A stretch of 64,000 bases of DNA from Methylacidiphilum kamchatkense Kam1 (GTDB lineage Bacteria > Verrucomicrobiota > Verrucomicrobiia > Methylacidiphilales > Methylacidiphilaceae). Positions 54,072 to 63,720 of this stretch are shown here, piece by piece. The notes beneath the pieces were generated by a model. The model did not search any database and had not been told where the DNA came from. It saw only the letters and a program-made list of their open reading frames with translations. Position 1 is the stretch's first letter, and every line of letters begins with the position of its first letter. Where the stretch lies: contig NZ_CP037899.1 of NCBI RefSeq assembly GCF_007475525.1, forward strand, positions 1,426,001 to 1,490,000, written 5' to 3'. The position numbers and the translations under genes were made by a program.

Positions 54072-56675
54072 ATGAAACTCCTTCCAACCAAAGAAAATAG
54101 GAGCAAAAGCCCGTTGCAATCACCATCAATATTGATTATGATTCTGGTCTTTTTGGAGAGCTTTTTTTTCTCAGTCCATAGCCATGCAGAGAATGGAACT
54201 GCTTCCCAGCCACCTTACTCTACCACTACTAGAGAAAAAGAGAAGTTAATTCCAAAAGAGGCAAAAAAAACACAGTCCCCGACCAATCTCAGCACGGATA
54301 ACGCTAGCTCCAGTTCCTATGTCCTACCGGAAATAACTGTCGTTGGCGTTGGAGCCACCGAAAGTATGTTGCCTAATGCCAAATCGAACACCTCCGTCTA
54401 TGCTATCCCCCTGGATGTTATCGACATTCCTCGCAATGTCACTCCTATTTCTCATGGATTGGCTCAATCAGCAGGCATTGGTCAATTCGGCTATCTGGAT
54501 CCTCTTTCCACTGCTTATCTTGTGCCTGCGGCTTTGACTCAGATTAACTACGGAATAGCCAGTGCTCCCACGATAAGGGGTCGTAATGGACTGACCCTAA
54601 TTAATGGCATCGAGGAAACCTTGAATAACAATTCTGAGCAAAACATTCCTTGGAACTATAACATGGTCGAATCGATGGATATTGTCGAAGGACCATCCAA
54701 TGCGGTATTTGGAGCCACACAAGTCTCTGGTGGATATATCAATTATATTACAAAACAGCCCTATTTTGACAATTTCCGTGGTTATGTTTGGGATACGATT
54801 GGGATGTATGAAGAATACATGTGGGGAGCCGATATAGGGGGGCCAATAGACAAAGAAAAAAAATTGGCCTACCGATTCAGTTATATGGGGCAAGAAAACG
54901 GAAGCTATTATCAGTACCAAAGGAATGATCAGCAAAACTTTTATTTTGCTCTTGGCTATCATCCTTCGGAGTCTTACTCGATCGATCTCTACTCGGACTT
55001 AGGCACATACGACTTCACACCGATGTGGGGTATGATCAATAGACCAACTCAAGCATTGATCGACAACGGGCTTTATTTACCTGGAGCTCTTTCTCCCACC
55101 CTTGCAAACACTGGAGTTGTTAATAATCCGCCCGCTTCCTCCTACCTTGGAACTCCTGTAGGGATCAGTCGAAGAAATGTACTGCTCAATCCAACCGATG
55201 GAGGCTATGGGACAACTGGGTTAACCCAAGTCATCCAGAAGTTCACCCTCAACGAAAATTTTCAAGTCCTCAACAACACCTTTTTTTGGTACCACGACGA
55301 CCAATGGATCCTGCATCCTCTCTTTTATGATGAATCATGCCGAGGGGACTATGAAATTGACAACAGAACCGAATGCAGACTGAATTTTGAAACACCCCCA
55401 CCAGATAGCAACAATACCACCCCCATGCTTCGCTACCCTGTTCTTGGTAGTCTTCTTTTTTCTCATACAATCGACACAGGAGTCGAATTGCATTACCAAA
55501 AAAATCTGGATTACAATTCCGATTCCTTCATTGTCCTTAATAGCTACAGCCTTATAAACCAAAATCCCCTGCTTTGGAATGCAGAACTCTCTAAATATTT
55601 TCAAGCAAGAATCAGAAATCCTAAAGCTCCTTTTGGCGGGGAGTGGCCTATCCCTGGTGCTCCTCAAGGATATTATTTTGAACCAGCCAACTTAGCAGCT
55701 GGGAGTACCGATTGCCATTATGGTGCAGTCTCCCCCTTTTTTTTAGATAATATAAATATTTCTGATAGGCTTTCAGTCATTTTTGGAGCACGGGCAACCG
55801 GATATTTTGTTTCTGCTCAAACCCCACCAGGAACTCCCCCCATTCTCTTCCGCCAACTTTCTACCACCCAACTGACTCCCCTTATCGATATCGGTACCGT
55901 TTACAAAATTTTTCCATGGCTAAGTGCCTATTTTGACTTCAACTGGGGCTATGTGGTAAATGCAGCGGATATGGGTGGGTTTTCCCCTTTTTTCGAGTCC
56001 TCACAATTCCGTTTAACAAATGAGCTTTACGAAGGAGGATTTAAGATCGATCTTCTGCACCACTCTTTTTTTGCTACCCTCGATGCTTTTTCTCAATACA
56101 CCTACCTTAATAACCGCACAGGGCCAGCAACCCCCTCAACAGTCAATGGATTTGAGACAAGTCTAAACTACCAACCCAATCGTCACTTTTGGGCTAAATT
56201 AGGCTATGCCTATATGCATGGCACAGAAGACTGGACCACCATCGGCCACGGTCCTCCGATGTACCAAACCTATTCGACAGCTTTTGCCTTGCAACAACAA
56301 TTGCCACTCAATAACAATCAAATGTATCCGGTGGGAATCTATAACTTTCTGGGTTTTCCAGATCAAATTTTCAGTGGGCTTATTACCTACAGGCATGATA
56401 GTGGCGTAGGAATAACCATGGGAGCTTTGCTAATGAGTGAACAGTTCCTTGGATACAACTACACGACGCATATTCCCACACAATTTATTCTGAATGCCAC
56501 CTTGTTCTATGCAGGGCCTCGGTGGGAAGCAAGACTCTATTTTTATAATTTTACCAATGAACCCTATTGGCTTGCCTTTGGCATGGGGGCAAATGGCACC
56601 CGTACTTTTAATTTTGAAGACATCGTACCTGGAATGCCTTTTTGGATTCAAAGCACGGTTGTCTTTAAATTTTGA
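54072..56675 (+). CDS. TonB-dependent outer-membrane receptor
   Basis: 867 residues. Signal peptide ILIMILVFLESFFFSVHSHA; a polar Thr/Ser/Lys linker; TonB-box-like YVLPEITVVG (about 92); plug domain with APTIRGRNGLTLINGIEETL and VESMDIVEGPSNAVFGATQV; then a 22-strand-type barrel ending WIQSTVVFKF with a terminal Phe. Substrate unknown: it could be a siderophore, metal complex or lanthanide receptor. No ExbB/ExbD/TonB genes are in the window. The following small secreted protein may be a partner. Confidence 0.92.
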   Translation: MKLLPTKENRSKSPLQSPSILIMILVFLESFFFSVHSHAENGTASQPPYSTTTREKEKLIPKEAKKTQSPTNLSTDNASSSSYVLPEITVVGVGATESMLPNAKSNTSVYAIPLDVIDIPRNVTPISHGLAQSAGIGQFGYLDPLSTAYLVPAALTQINYGIASAPTIRGRNGLTLINGIEETLNNNSEQNIPWNYNMVESMDIVEGPSNAVFGATQVSGGYINYITKQPYFDNFRGYVWDTIGMYEEYMWGADIGGPIDKEKKLAYRFSYMGQENGSYYQYQRNDQQNFYFALGYHPSESYSIDLYSDLGTYDFTPMWGMINRPTQALIDNGLYLPGALSPTLANTGVVNNPPASSYLGTPVGISRRNVLLNPTDGGYGTTGLTQVIQKFTLNENFQVLNNTFFWYHDDQWILHPLFYDESCRGDYEIDNRTECRLNFETPPPDSNNTTPMLRYPVLGSLLFSHTIDTGVELHYQKNLDYNSDSFIVLNSYSLINQNPLLWNAELSKYFQARIRNPKAPFGGEWPIPGAPQGYYFEPANLAAGSTDCHYGAVSPFFLDNINISDRLSVIFGARATGYFVSAQTPPGTPPILFRQLSTTQLTPLIDIGTVYKIFPWLSAYFDFNWGYVVNAADMGGFSPFFESSQFRLTNELYEGGFKIDLLHHSFFATLDAFSQYTYLNNRTGPATPSTVNGFETSLNYQPNRHFWAKLGYAYMHGTEDWTTIGHGPPMYQTYSTAFALQQQLPLNNNQMYPVGIYNFLGFPDQIFSGLITYRHDSGVGITMGALLMSEQFLGYNYTTHIPTQFILNATLFYAGPRWEARLYFYNFTNEPYWLAFGMGANGTRTFNFEDIVPGMPFWIQSTVVFKF

Positions 56676-56734
56676 TTTTCTAAGGAGAACTCAATCTGAA
56701 ATAGATTTTAACTGGTTTCTGAATATATTAGATT

Positions 56735-57271
56735 GTGTATAGAATAAAGCAGTCTTGGATTTTTGCTTTGTTTTTAATTCTACAAGTTCATAATCTTCTT
56801 GGTCTTTCAAACCAAGAAGAGATCAAGCAAAAAATTGCCGCTATCCTTACTAAGGATCTTTATCCAGAAGCTGGCGAAAAATTGACTATTTTAAACATTG
56901 AATTTATCGGGAAAAAAAGACCCCCTATCGTTTCCGTCTCCTGGATAGCTCATCTTGTTGACGATGGGCAACATTATAAGCCCCTCTTTCATCCTCCTTC
57001 CACTTTAGATACAGAAGAAGTCTATGGGTTCGGGCAATTTCAGATAAAGGAGAATCGTTCTATTGATTTAAACAGTCCCCTCTCAAAACAAAGTTTGGAG
57101 AGATGGCGCAGCAAACTCATCACCATACGAGATCTCATGAGACAGGTGGTCATCCTGCGTTGTATGTATTTTTGCCGACATAATTATGGAAAAAATTCAG
57201 AATGGGACTTAAACCATGCCCTAGAACAACTCCATTTTCTTTCAAACAAAGAAAAACCGAAACTGCCTTAA
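56735..57271 (+). CDS. Small secreted protein of unknown function
   Basis: 178 residues from GTG 56735. Signal-type start (WIFALFLILQVHNLLG), then a mixed alpha/beta sequence (GEKLTILNIEFIGKKRPPIV; SVSWIAHLVDDGQHYKPLFH) and a helical C-terminal part (LITIRDLMRQVVILRCMYFC). No domain recognised. Starts 59 bp after the TonB receptor on the same strand, so perhaps co-transcribed. Confidence 0.6.
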   Translation: MYRIKQSWIFALFLILQVHNLLGLSNQEEIKQKIAAILTKDLYPEAGEKLTILNIEFIGKKRPPIVSVSWIAHLVDDGQHYKPLFHPPSTLDTEEVYGFGQFQIKENRSIDLNSPLSKQSLERWRSKLITIRDLMRQVVILRCMYFCRHNYGKNSEWDLNHALEQLHFLSNKEKPKLP

Positions 57272-57516
57272 TGCTTGTTTTTTCTTCCCTCTATTGCCTT
57301 AATAAAACTCTCCTCTGTTTTATACAGATAGTTTTTTCTTTTATTTTGAAACAAGATGTATTCTTGAGATACTATAAATTGCATCTTCCATTAAGTAACA
57401 GAAGCTAAAAGAAAAGTGGCGTCATAGCATGAAGAGAAAATTAAGTAAAAGCTTCTTGATTTCTTGTCGACAAAAGAATAGTTTCCTATTCTTTCTTTTA
57501 GGTTTGGAATAAAAAT
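57272..57516. other. Intergenic region before the transhydrogenase operon
   Basis: About 245 AT-rich bases carrying the operon's promoter. No gene, repeat or clear terminator seen. Confidence 0.5.
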
Positions 57517-58661
57517 ATGGCTACTCTTGGTGTTCTCAAAGAAAAGGTTCCGGGCGAAAATCGAGTTGCCATGGTCCCAGAAGTTTTACCTTCTATTCTG
57601 AAATATGGACTACAAGTTTGCGTCGAATCTGGGGCTGGTATCAATGCGGGTTACTTCGATGAGATGTACGATGATAAAGGAGCAAAAATTTTACCTACAG
57701 CTCACGAAGTCCTGAAAAACGCCCACATTGTTTGTCTCATTCATCCTCCAAGAAAGGAAGACATAGCCCATTTTGTTGAAAACTCCATACTAATTTCCCT
57801 CCTCTATCCACTCTTACATCTAGACTTAGTCAAAGAGCTTGCAGCCCAAAAGCTCACCGTTTTTTCCCTAGATCTTATCCCAAGAATTAGTAGGGCTCAG
57901 TCTATGGATCCTCTGAGTTCTCAAAGTACCGTTTCTGGATACAAGGCTTTAATCATGGCGGCCAATACCCTTCCTAAATTTTTACCCATGCTTACCACTC
58001 CCGCAGGCACCATTCCCCCTTGCAAAGTCTTCGTCATTGGTGCAGGGGTTGCTGGTTTGCAAGCTATCGCTACGGCCAGACGTTTAGGAGCACTCGTGGA
58101 AGCCTATGATATTAGACCAGTAGCTAAAGAACAGGTTGAAAGTCTGGGTGCTAAATTTGTCAATTTACCAATTACCGCTCAGGACGTTGAAGACCGATCC
58201 GGTTATGCCAAAGCCCAATCCGAAGAATTTTATTCAAAACAACGCCAACTTATTATCGACCAATGTAAAAAAGCTGACATCGTCATCACCACCGCCCTTG
58301 TTCCAGGCGTTAAAGCCCCAAAGCTTATTGCAAAGGAAGCTGTAGAAATGATGAAACCTGGTTCAGTCATTGTTGATCTGGCTGCAGAACAGGGGGGAAC
58401 TGTGAATTGACAGTACCAGGAAAAACTGTCGTCCAAAATCATGTGATTATCCATGGGCCACTCAACATAGCTTCGACTATGGCTCCACAAGCCAGTTTAT
58501 TTTATTCGAAAAATATCCAATCCTTTCTTTCTCTTTTCTTTAAAGAAAATAAATTATCTATTCAATGGGAAGATGAAATCATTCAAAAGACGTTGGTTAT
58601 TCGTGAGGGGAAAATAGTCAATGAAAAAGTTCTTAATGCTTTAAACCAACAACTATCTTAA
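57517..58661 (+). CDS. pntAA: NAD(P) transhydrogenase subunit alpha part 1 (frame interrupted)
   Basis: Soluble NAD(H)-binding domain I of the proton-pumping transhydrogenase that makes NADPH. First frame covers 297 residues: KEKVPGENRVAMVPEVLPSI, QSTVSGYKALIMAANTLPKF, VFVIGAGVAGLQAIATARRL, then stops soon after VDLAAEQGG. Adding one G to the G6 run at 58392-58397 gives AAEQGGNCELTVPGKTVVQN and reads to the stop at 58661. Corrected length about 381, as in split-type PntAA proteins. Confidence 0.88.
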
Positions 58662-58688
58662 AACTTTCCATTTTCTAGGAGGTTCACC

Positions 58689-58976
58689 ATGACACTGAGT
58701 GATTGGATTACTAATCTGTATGTCTTTGTCTTAGCATCCTTTTTAGGACTGGAATTAATTCGGAACGTCTCACGCTTATTACATACTCCTCTAATGTCCT
58801 TGACAAATGCTATCTCTTCGATCTCCCTGGTCGGTTCTCTAGCCCTTACAGGAGAAGGAGAGAAAACATGGGTCATTGTCCTTGGTACCATTGCCATCAT
58901 CGCCTCCTCCATTAACGCGGTTGGCGGCTTTTTAATTACCGATAGAATTTTGAAAATGTTCAGGAAAAGTAAATAA
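58689..58976 (+). CDS. pntAB: NAD(P) transhydrogenase subunit alpha part 2 (membrane)
   Basis: 95 residues, strong AGGAGG seven bases before the ATG. Three membrane helices: LYVFVLASFLGLELIRNV, LMSLTNAISSISLVGSLAL, WVIVLGTIAIIASSINAVGG. The HTPLMSLTNAISS stretch is the family hallmark. Forms half of the proton channel with PntB. Split from pntAA, as in many alphaproteobacteria and other three-gene versions. Confidence 0.95.
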   Translation: MTLSDWITNLYVFVLASFLGLELIRNVSRLLHTPLMSLTNAISSISLVGSLALTGEGEKTWVIVLGTIAIIASSINAVGGFLITDRILKMFRKSK

Positions 58977-58997
58977 TTTTTGGGGAAGTACGGCTCT

Positions 58998-60374
58998 ATG
59001 GAGAACATCATCCAATTTGTCTATATCGCTTCAGCGGCTCTCTTCATTCTTTCTTTAAAATGGATGAGTGAAATCAAAACTTCCAGATGGGGTAATTGGG
59101 CGGGGACAGCAGGTATGGCTCTGGCTATTGTCGCCACCCTGCTCAAACCCGAAATTCATGGTTATCTCTGGATCGCTATTGGTATAGTCATTGGAGCTTC
59201 TATAGGTACACCAATGGCTATGCTGATGCCAATGACAGCCGTGCCACAACGAACTGCTCTATCTCATGCTTTTGGTGCTTTAGCCGCTGGCATCGTAGGA
59301 AGTACAGAATATTTTCTGCACGGGACCAATCTTTCCATGCCTCAACTGATTGTTTTATGTATCGAAGTGCTTTTAGGTTTCTTAACTTTTACTGGTAGCC
59401 TATTGGCTTTCGGCAAACTTCAAGAAATTATTCCAACTAGACCCATTCTTTATCCAGGAAGAAATTTAGTAAGTCTTTCGGTTTTTGCTTTCAGCTTATT
59501 TTTAATCGCCTATTTAGTCATTAAAGGAGGCAGTCATCCTTTTCTTTTCGGTTTAATCGTCTGCCTTTCTTTGCTCTTTGGCATTCTTTTAGTCTTGCCG
59601 ATTGGCGGAGCAGATATGCCAACGGTAATCTCCATTCTTAACGCTTATGCAGGTCTTTCTTCTTCATTTATGGGCTTTTTGCTCAACAATAAGCTACTGA
59701 TCATTGCTGGAGCACTAGATGGGAGTTCCGGATTGATTCTTTCCATTCAGATGTGTAAAGCAATGAACCGTTCTTTTACTAACGTTCTTTTTGGAGGAGT
59801 CGGGCAGGTCCTTGAAGTAGCTGATCCCTCAAGAGATGGGAAAATCGTTAAAAGCCTATCCCCTAAAGAAGCTTCCATTTTATTTGAAGCAGCCAAAAAA
59901 GTCGTAATAGTGCCTGGATACGGTATGGCTGCGGCTCAAGCTCAGCATGTGGTAAAAGAACTAACAGATGTTCTAGAGAATAGAAATATTGAAGTAAAAT
60001 TTGCTATTCATCCAGTGGCTGGCAGAATGCCGGGACATATGAATGTGTTGCTGGCGGAAGCCGATGTACCCTACGATAAACTTGTCGAAATGGAAGAGAT
60101 TAATCCTCTTTTTCCTGAAACAGACATCGTTTTGGTCGTAGGAGCCAATGATATTACCAATCCAGCCGCTAGGAAAAATCCAGGTTCTCCTTTATACGGT
60201 ATGCCCATATTGGATGTCGATAAGGCCAAGCAGATTCTTTTCATCAAGCGTAGCATGTCCACAGGATTTGCAGGTATTGATAATGACCTCTTTTATTCGC
60301 CAAAGACGATCATGCTTTTTGGAGACGCGAAAAAGGTACTCAATGAACTGTTAATTTCCATTAATTCCAATTAA
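58998..60374 (+). CDS. pntB: NAD(P) transhydrogenase subunit beta
   Basis: 458 residues from ATG 58998 (GGGGAAG 9 bases upstream). Membrane domain of about nine helices (PLIGGADMPTVISILNAYAG-like: LPIGGADMPTVISILNAYAG), then the NADP(H)-binding domain III: VIVPGYGMAAAQAQHVVKEL, FAIHPVAGRMPGHMNVLLAE, VLVVGANDITNPAARKNPGS and KRSMSTGFAGIDNDLFY. Uses the proton gradient to push hydride from NADH to NADP+. Last gene of the operon. Confidence 0.97.
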   Translation: MENIIQFVYIASAALFILSLKWMSEIKTSRWGNWAGTAGMALAIVATLLKPEIHGYLWIAIGIVIGASIGTPMAMLMPMTAVPQRTALSHAFGALAAGIVGSTEYFLHGTNLSMPQLIVLCIEVLLGFLTFTGSLLAFGKLQEIIPTRPILYPGRNLVSLSVFAFSLFLIAYLVIKGGSHPFLFGLIVCLSLLFGILLVLPIGGADMPTVISILNAYAGLSSSFMGFLLNNKLLIIAGALDGSSGLILSIQMCKAMNRSFTNVLFGGVGQVLEVADPSRDGKIVKSLSPKEASILFEAAKKVVIVPGYGMAAAQAQHVVKELTDVLENRNIEVKFAIHPVAGRMPGHMNVLLAEADVPYDKLVEMEEINPLFPETDIVLVVGANDITNPAARKNPGSPLYGMPILDVDKAKQILFIKRSMSTGFAGIDNDLFYSPKTIMLFGDAKKVLNELLISINSN

Positions 60375-60479
60375 ATCAGGCTTTTCTTTTTGGCTCGGAT
60401 ATCTTTAGTTTTTTCTTAATCTTTTTCCTTGATCATCTCCCCTCTCTTTTCCTATTCTTCTTACATCCTTCTTCTTCCT

Positions 60480-61061
60480 ATGAAAACAAATATTAAAGAG
60501 TTAACCCAAACAATCATCGACATGATCCCCACCTCTCTAAGATTCAATGCTCATGACGAAGCCGTTTTTCAAAAATTTAAACCTTTTCATGAAAAACTTT
60601 CTGAAAAACTCGTCAAAGGTTTTTACGATATCTTGTTTGGCTATCCAACAACTCAAAGCATTTTTAAGCCAGATGAAAGACCTTTGCGAGAGCCCGATCT
60701 TCAGCGCTGGTGGCAAAGAACTATCACTGGACCTTTTGATATAAACTACTGGGCTTGGCAGTCAGCAGTCGGAGTCATTCATATCAAAAGGAAGGTCAAA
60801 AATCCCATGATGATTTCCATTTGGGGATGGATTCTACTTACCCTGCAAAAAGAGTTCTCCATGAATTACTCTCCCCAAGACACTTTCGAGGCTATGGATT
60901 CTTGGCATAGATTAGCCATTACGGTTCAGTCACTCATTGCCGAAAGCTATCTCCATAATTATATCGTTGCATTAGCCCAGTCGACTGGCACCGAGTTGGC
61001 CCTTCTCGATAGACTGGTAGCCATTGAGGTAGCGGATATTGACCCGAAGAGCCTGAGCTAA
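60480..61061 (+). CDS. Protoglobin (globin-coupled-sensor-like heme protein)
   Basis: 193 residues from ATG 60480. All-helical globin of the protoglobin/GCS type without a signalling domain: RFNAHDEAVFQKFKPFHEKL, FYDILFGYPTTQSIFKPDER, LQRWWQRTITGPFDINYWAW, then VGVIHIKRKVKNPMMISIW, in which the His is the expected proximal heme ligand. It would bind O2, NO or CO in the cytoplasm. It follows pntB after 105 bp on the same strand. Thermoacidophilic methanotrophs are known for unusual globins, but ligand and role are not shown here. Confidence 0.85.
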   Translation: MKTNIKELTQTIIDMIPTSLRFNAHDEAVFQKFKPFHEKLSEKLVKGFYDILFGYPTTQSIFKPDERPLREPDLQRWWQRTITGPFDINYWAWQSAVGVIHIKRKVKNPMMISIWGWILLTLQKEFSMNYSPQDTFEAMDSWHRLAITVQSLIAESYLHNYIVALAQSTGTELALLDRLVAIEVADIDPKSLS

Positions 61062-61068
61062 TTGGATC

Positions 61069-61785
61069 TCACGTTTGAATTTTAATATCCTTATACGCAG
61101 CGATTCCAATAAGAGTAAAGGGAATAGATTGTGTAAAAAGGAAAAGAACAACCAGTAGGACTCTAAAAAGAAAAGAAAGTCTTGGAGTTTGTTGATCCAA
61201 CGACCATATCAAATAGGAAGAAATTAATCCAATAGCTCTACGATCATCATAGGTTGTTCTTCCAATAGCAAAATATGCATCCATATCTTTCTTAGCGAGA
61301 GTTTCAGCTTTTGTAATATTTAAATCAAGGATCTTTCCTAAAAAGGGATGTATGGAAAGGAAGTTTTTTGTGGCATTAGTAACATAAATTGTCGCAACAG
61401 TTAATCGGCTTTGATAGGTTGTAGTCGGAATAAAATGAGGGCTGGTCCATTCATAGGCTGGTTCAATTCCTAAGTCCCAGACAGCTCTTCTTGCCTGCTC
61501 AAAAGTGCGATTTTCCCATTCCCCATTTTGGACCAATTCATAACCCCATCTGTTTATCTGATCTCTTCCAGCAGTCTTTGTAAAGCCTAGACAGAAAAAT
61601 GTGCTAACAAAAATAAAAGTCATCAAAGAGGCTATGCCACAAAAGAGATGATGGACCAATTTAACTTTGAATGTCCGATTCCACAACTGTGTATAGTGAC
61701 TTGCAAGCCACCAGCAGAAACCAGCAAGGAAGAAAGAAAACAACAAGGTTAACCAAAAATAAAGAGGTCTTTGATAGAGAAACAA
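61069..61785 (-). CDS. Integral membrane protein, unknown
   Basis: 238 residues: N-terminal helix pair (YFWLTLLFSFFLAGFCWWLA, FCGIASLMTFIFVSTFF), a soluble middle of about 120 residues (WDLGIEPAYEWTSPHFIPTT), and a C-terminal helix pair (LFRVLLVVLFLFTQSIPFTL). The start is doubtful: the first codon of this frame is a TTG in a T-rich stretch. An ATG at 61826 reads MIKDGLNLLKEAFF and would join after one extra T in the run at 61784-61790. No family recognised. Convergent with the protoglobin. Confidence 0.6.
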   Translation of the reverse strand: MFLYQRPLYFWLTLLFSFFLAGFCWWLASHYTQLWNRTFKVKLVHHLFCGIASLMTFIFVSTFFCLGFTKTAGRDQINRWGYELVQNGEWENRTFEQARRAVWDLGIEPAYEWTSPHFIPTTTYQSRLTVATIYVTNATKNFLSIHPFLGKILDLNITKAETLAKKDMDAYFAIGRTTYDDRRAIGLISSYLIWSLDQQTPRLSFLFRVLLVVLFLFTQSIPFTLIGIAAYKDIKIQT

Positions 61786-61994
61786 AAAAAGGCTTCTTTT
61801 AACAAATTCAATCCATCTTTGATCATGAACGCATTCTGGGATTACCCCATGGAATCATAAAAAGTTTAGACACACCAAATCTTAAATATTTTTCTTCATC
61901 TGACCTATCTCTTCTCCCTAGAACAAATGGGTTAAAGAGCAATCACCTTATGCCTCCAAAGGAACGAAATGACAACAAAAGTTGTAAACTTCCA
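61786..61994. other. Intergenic region with possible start of the membrane-protein gene
   Basis: About 210 bases. Nothing beyond the possible upstream start of the adjacent membrane-protein gene and the 3' end of the proline-rich gene transcript is visible. Confidence 0.4.
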
Positions 61995-63614
61995 TTAAGG
62001 CACCAGCGGAGGAGGGGAGGGAGGAGGAGCAAAAGGAGGCGGATAAGAAGATCCTTGAGGATAAGGCGGAGGGGGCAAAGGAGGAGCTCCAGGAGGAGGA
62101 CCATACCCTTCTGCAGGAGGAACAGAACCAGGAAACTGAGGATAGGAAGGAGAAGATGCTGGCGAATTGGATGGAAAAGGAGGAGGAGGAAGAGGTTGAG
62201 AAGAAGTGGTAGGCATATAGGGAGCAGGAGAAGCAGGGATTTGAGGGGATTGTGAAGACGGATTGGGAATTGGATTAACCCCTGATAATGCTAATCTCCT
62301 ATTCTCTGCCATTTGCCTTAGTTCTTGTGCATATTGCTCTAACAATCTTTCTTTTTCTTCCCTTGCTTTGGCAGCAGCCCTTCGAAGTGCTGCGTTATGG
62401 GCTGCTACTCTTGCACGCCAAGCTTTTTTCTCCTTTTCATACGAATACAAACCTCCTCCTAACCCTCCCAGTATTAGTCCACCAAGAGCTCCCCATCCGG
62501 CTCCAGCTCCTCCTCCAGCAAGCCCTCCGATAAGTGCTCCTCCAGCAGCCCCTATTCCCGCTCCCTCAGCAGCAGTCGTAGGTCCACCGGTTCCAGGCTG
62601 CAAATACTTAGGTTTTCGGCCAGGACTAGAAACCTCGGATTTCGCATCCATATAAACTTGAGCCGCTTGCTTATCTATTTCTTTAAGCCGATTGGCCAGA
62701 TCTACCCATTGACTATCTTCTTGCCTTAGGGCTGTAGCCAGATCATAAGCTGAATAGAGGACCGTTTTTTGTGTTCCTGGGATAGTTTGTTCTGGCATCG
62801 CAGCCCAAGGAAACTTATTCTCTTCATTCAAAAATTTCCATCCACCATCAGCTTGTTTTATCGCTTTTACCTTCCAATCTAAAGTAACAGGCTGATTAGC
62901 TTCAAAAGCCGTTCGTTTCTGATCCTGATAATAGACCATGCCGGGTTCTTGATCCAAGGTAAAGAGAAGATCTTTAATATGAGATTTTGCCCAAGGTTGA
63001 AGATCTTTAGGAACACCCTCCAATCGCTCCTTTCCAGGAAGCACAGGCCCTACGGGTACCCAAAAAAGCGTAAGCTGCGGTTGAACCGTAACCTCATAAT
63101 CCAAATTCCACTGTCCATTTTGATCTTTAACAGCGCTCTTTTCTTTGATATCAACAAAAGCAAATCCCTTAGGGATTTGGGCTTTAATAGCTTCTTCAGC
63201 CTGAAGTAACGATGGCTTAGACTCCAAAACTTTGAAAATCCCCTTTTGACCATTTATCATTCCATTAAATAGAGGAATAACAAAAAGAAGAGCCAAAACG
63301 GCGACTATCACCAGCCCAATCCCACCGATCAATGGGAACAAAGATCTAGAACTTCTAGCTGCATATCGTGTTACCTCTTCAAGAGGCTTTTTACAAGCTT
63401 TACAGACAAATTCAGCTCCCTCAGGGACTTCAGTGATTTTTCCCGCTTCCTCACATTCTCCAAAATTAATGCATTTGCCTTTCCTTATCCCTGTAGTTCT
63501 TGCCTTTGGAGCTTCCGTTTGTTCGACAAAAAGGCCTTCCGCCTCTCTGTCTTCTATCAATCCGTTTTTTCCTAAATCCTTCGAAATCTTTTCCTTTTTC
63601 AAATCAAATCTCAT
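61995..63614 (-). CDS. Zinc-ribbon, glycine-zipper, proline-rich membrane protein
   Basis: 539 residues. A zinc-ribbon-like motif near residue 48 (KCINFGECEEAGKITE ... FVCKACKKPLEEV), one membrane helix (LFPLIGGIGLVIVAVLALLF), a folded part (residues ~115-330), a glycine-zipper (GAGIGAAGGALIGGLAGGGA and more, about 350-385), a coiled coil (KAREEKERLLEQYAQELRQM), and a Pro/Ser/Gly-rich tail. Zinc ribbon inside and glycine zipper outside the membrane is an uncommon mix. It stands 105 bp after the OmpA-domain gene on the same strand, so they may act together. Function unknown. Confidence 0.75.
   Translation of the reverse strand: MRFDLKKEKISKDLGKNGLIEDREAEGLFVEQTEAPKARTTGIRKGKCINFGECEEAGKITEVPEGAEFVCKACKKPLEEVTRYAARSSRSLFPLIGGIGLVIVAVLALLFVIPLFNGMINGQKGIFKVLESKPSLLQAEEAIKAQIPKGFAFVDIKEKSAVKDQNGQWNLDYEVTVQPQLTLFWVPVGPVLPGKERLEGVPKDLQPWAKSHIKDLLFTLDQEPGMVYYQDQKRTAFEANQPVTLDWKVKAIKQADGGWKFLNEENKFPWAAMPEQTIPGTQKTVLYSAYDLATALRQEDSQWVDLANRLKEIDKQAAQVYMDAKSEVSSPGRKPKYLQPGTGGPTTAAEGAGIGAAGGALIGGLAGGGAGAGWGALGGLILGGLGGGLYSYEKEKKAWRARVAAHNAALRRAAAKAREEKERLLEQYAQELRQMAENRRLALSGVNPIPNPSSQSPQIPASPAPYMPTTSSQPLPPPPFPSNSPASSPSYPQFPGSVPPAEGYGPPPGAPPLPPPPYPQGSSYPPPFAPPPSPPPLVP
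61998..62260 (-). repeat. Low-complexity proline-rich coding repeat
   Basis: The 3' end of the zinc-ribbon gene is a purine-rich GGAGGA-type repeat on the plus strand, encoding PPPP/PPSPP/PPYP tracts (for example PPGAPPLPPPPYPQGSSYPP). No exact long unit, so it is compositional rather than a strict tandem repeat. Confidence 0.7.
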
Positions 63615-63720
63615 AAAGGAAATTAGTTTGTATTTAGTTTATTTGAAAATTTAATAAAAGTCACTAAAAATATTACCAATAAATCACACATTTTTTACTT
63701 TAATATTTTACTAAACCTCA

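Noticed and set aside
61950-62255. Arg-rich plus-strand frame
   Set aside because: It is the antisense of the proline-rich repeat; its Arg richness comes from the GGAGGA composition.
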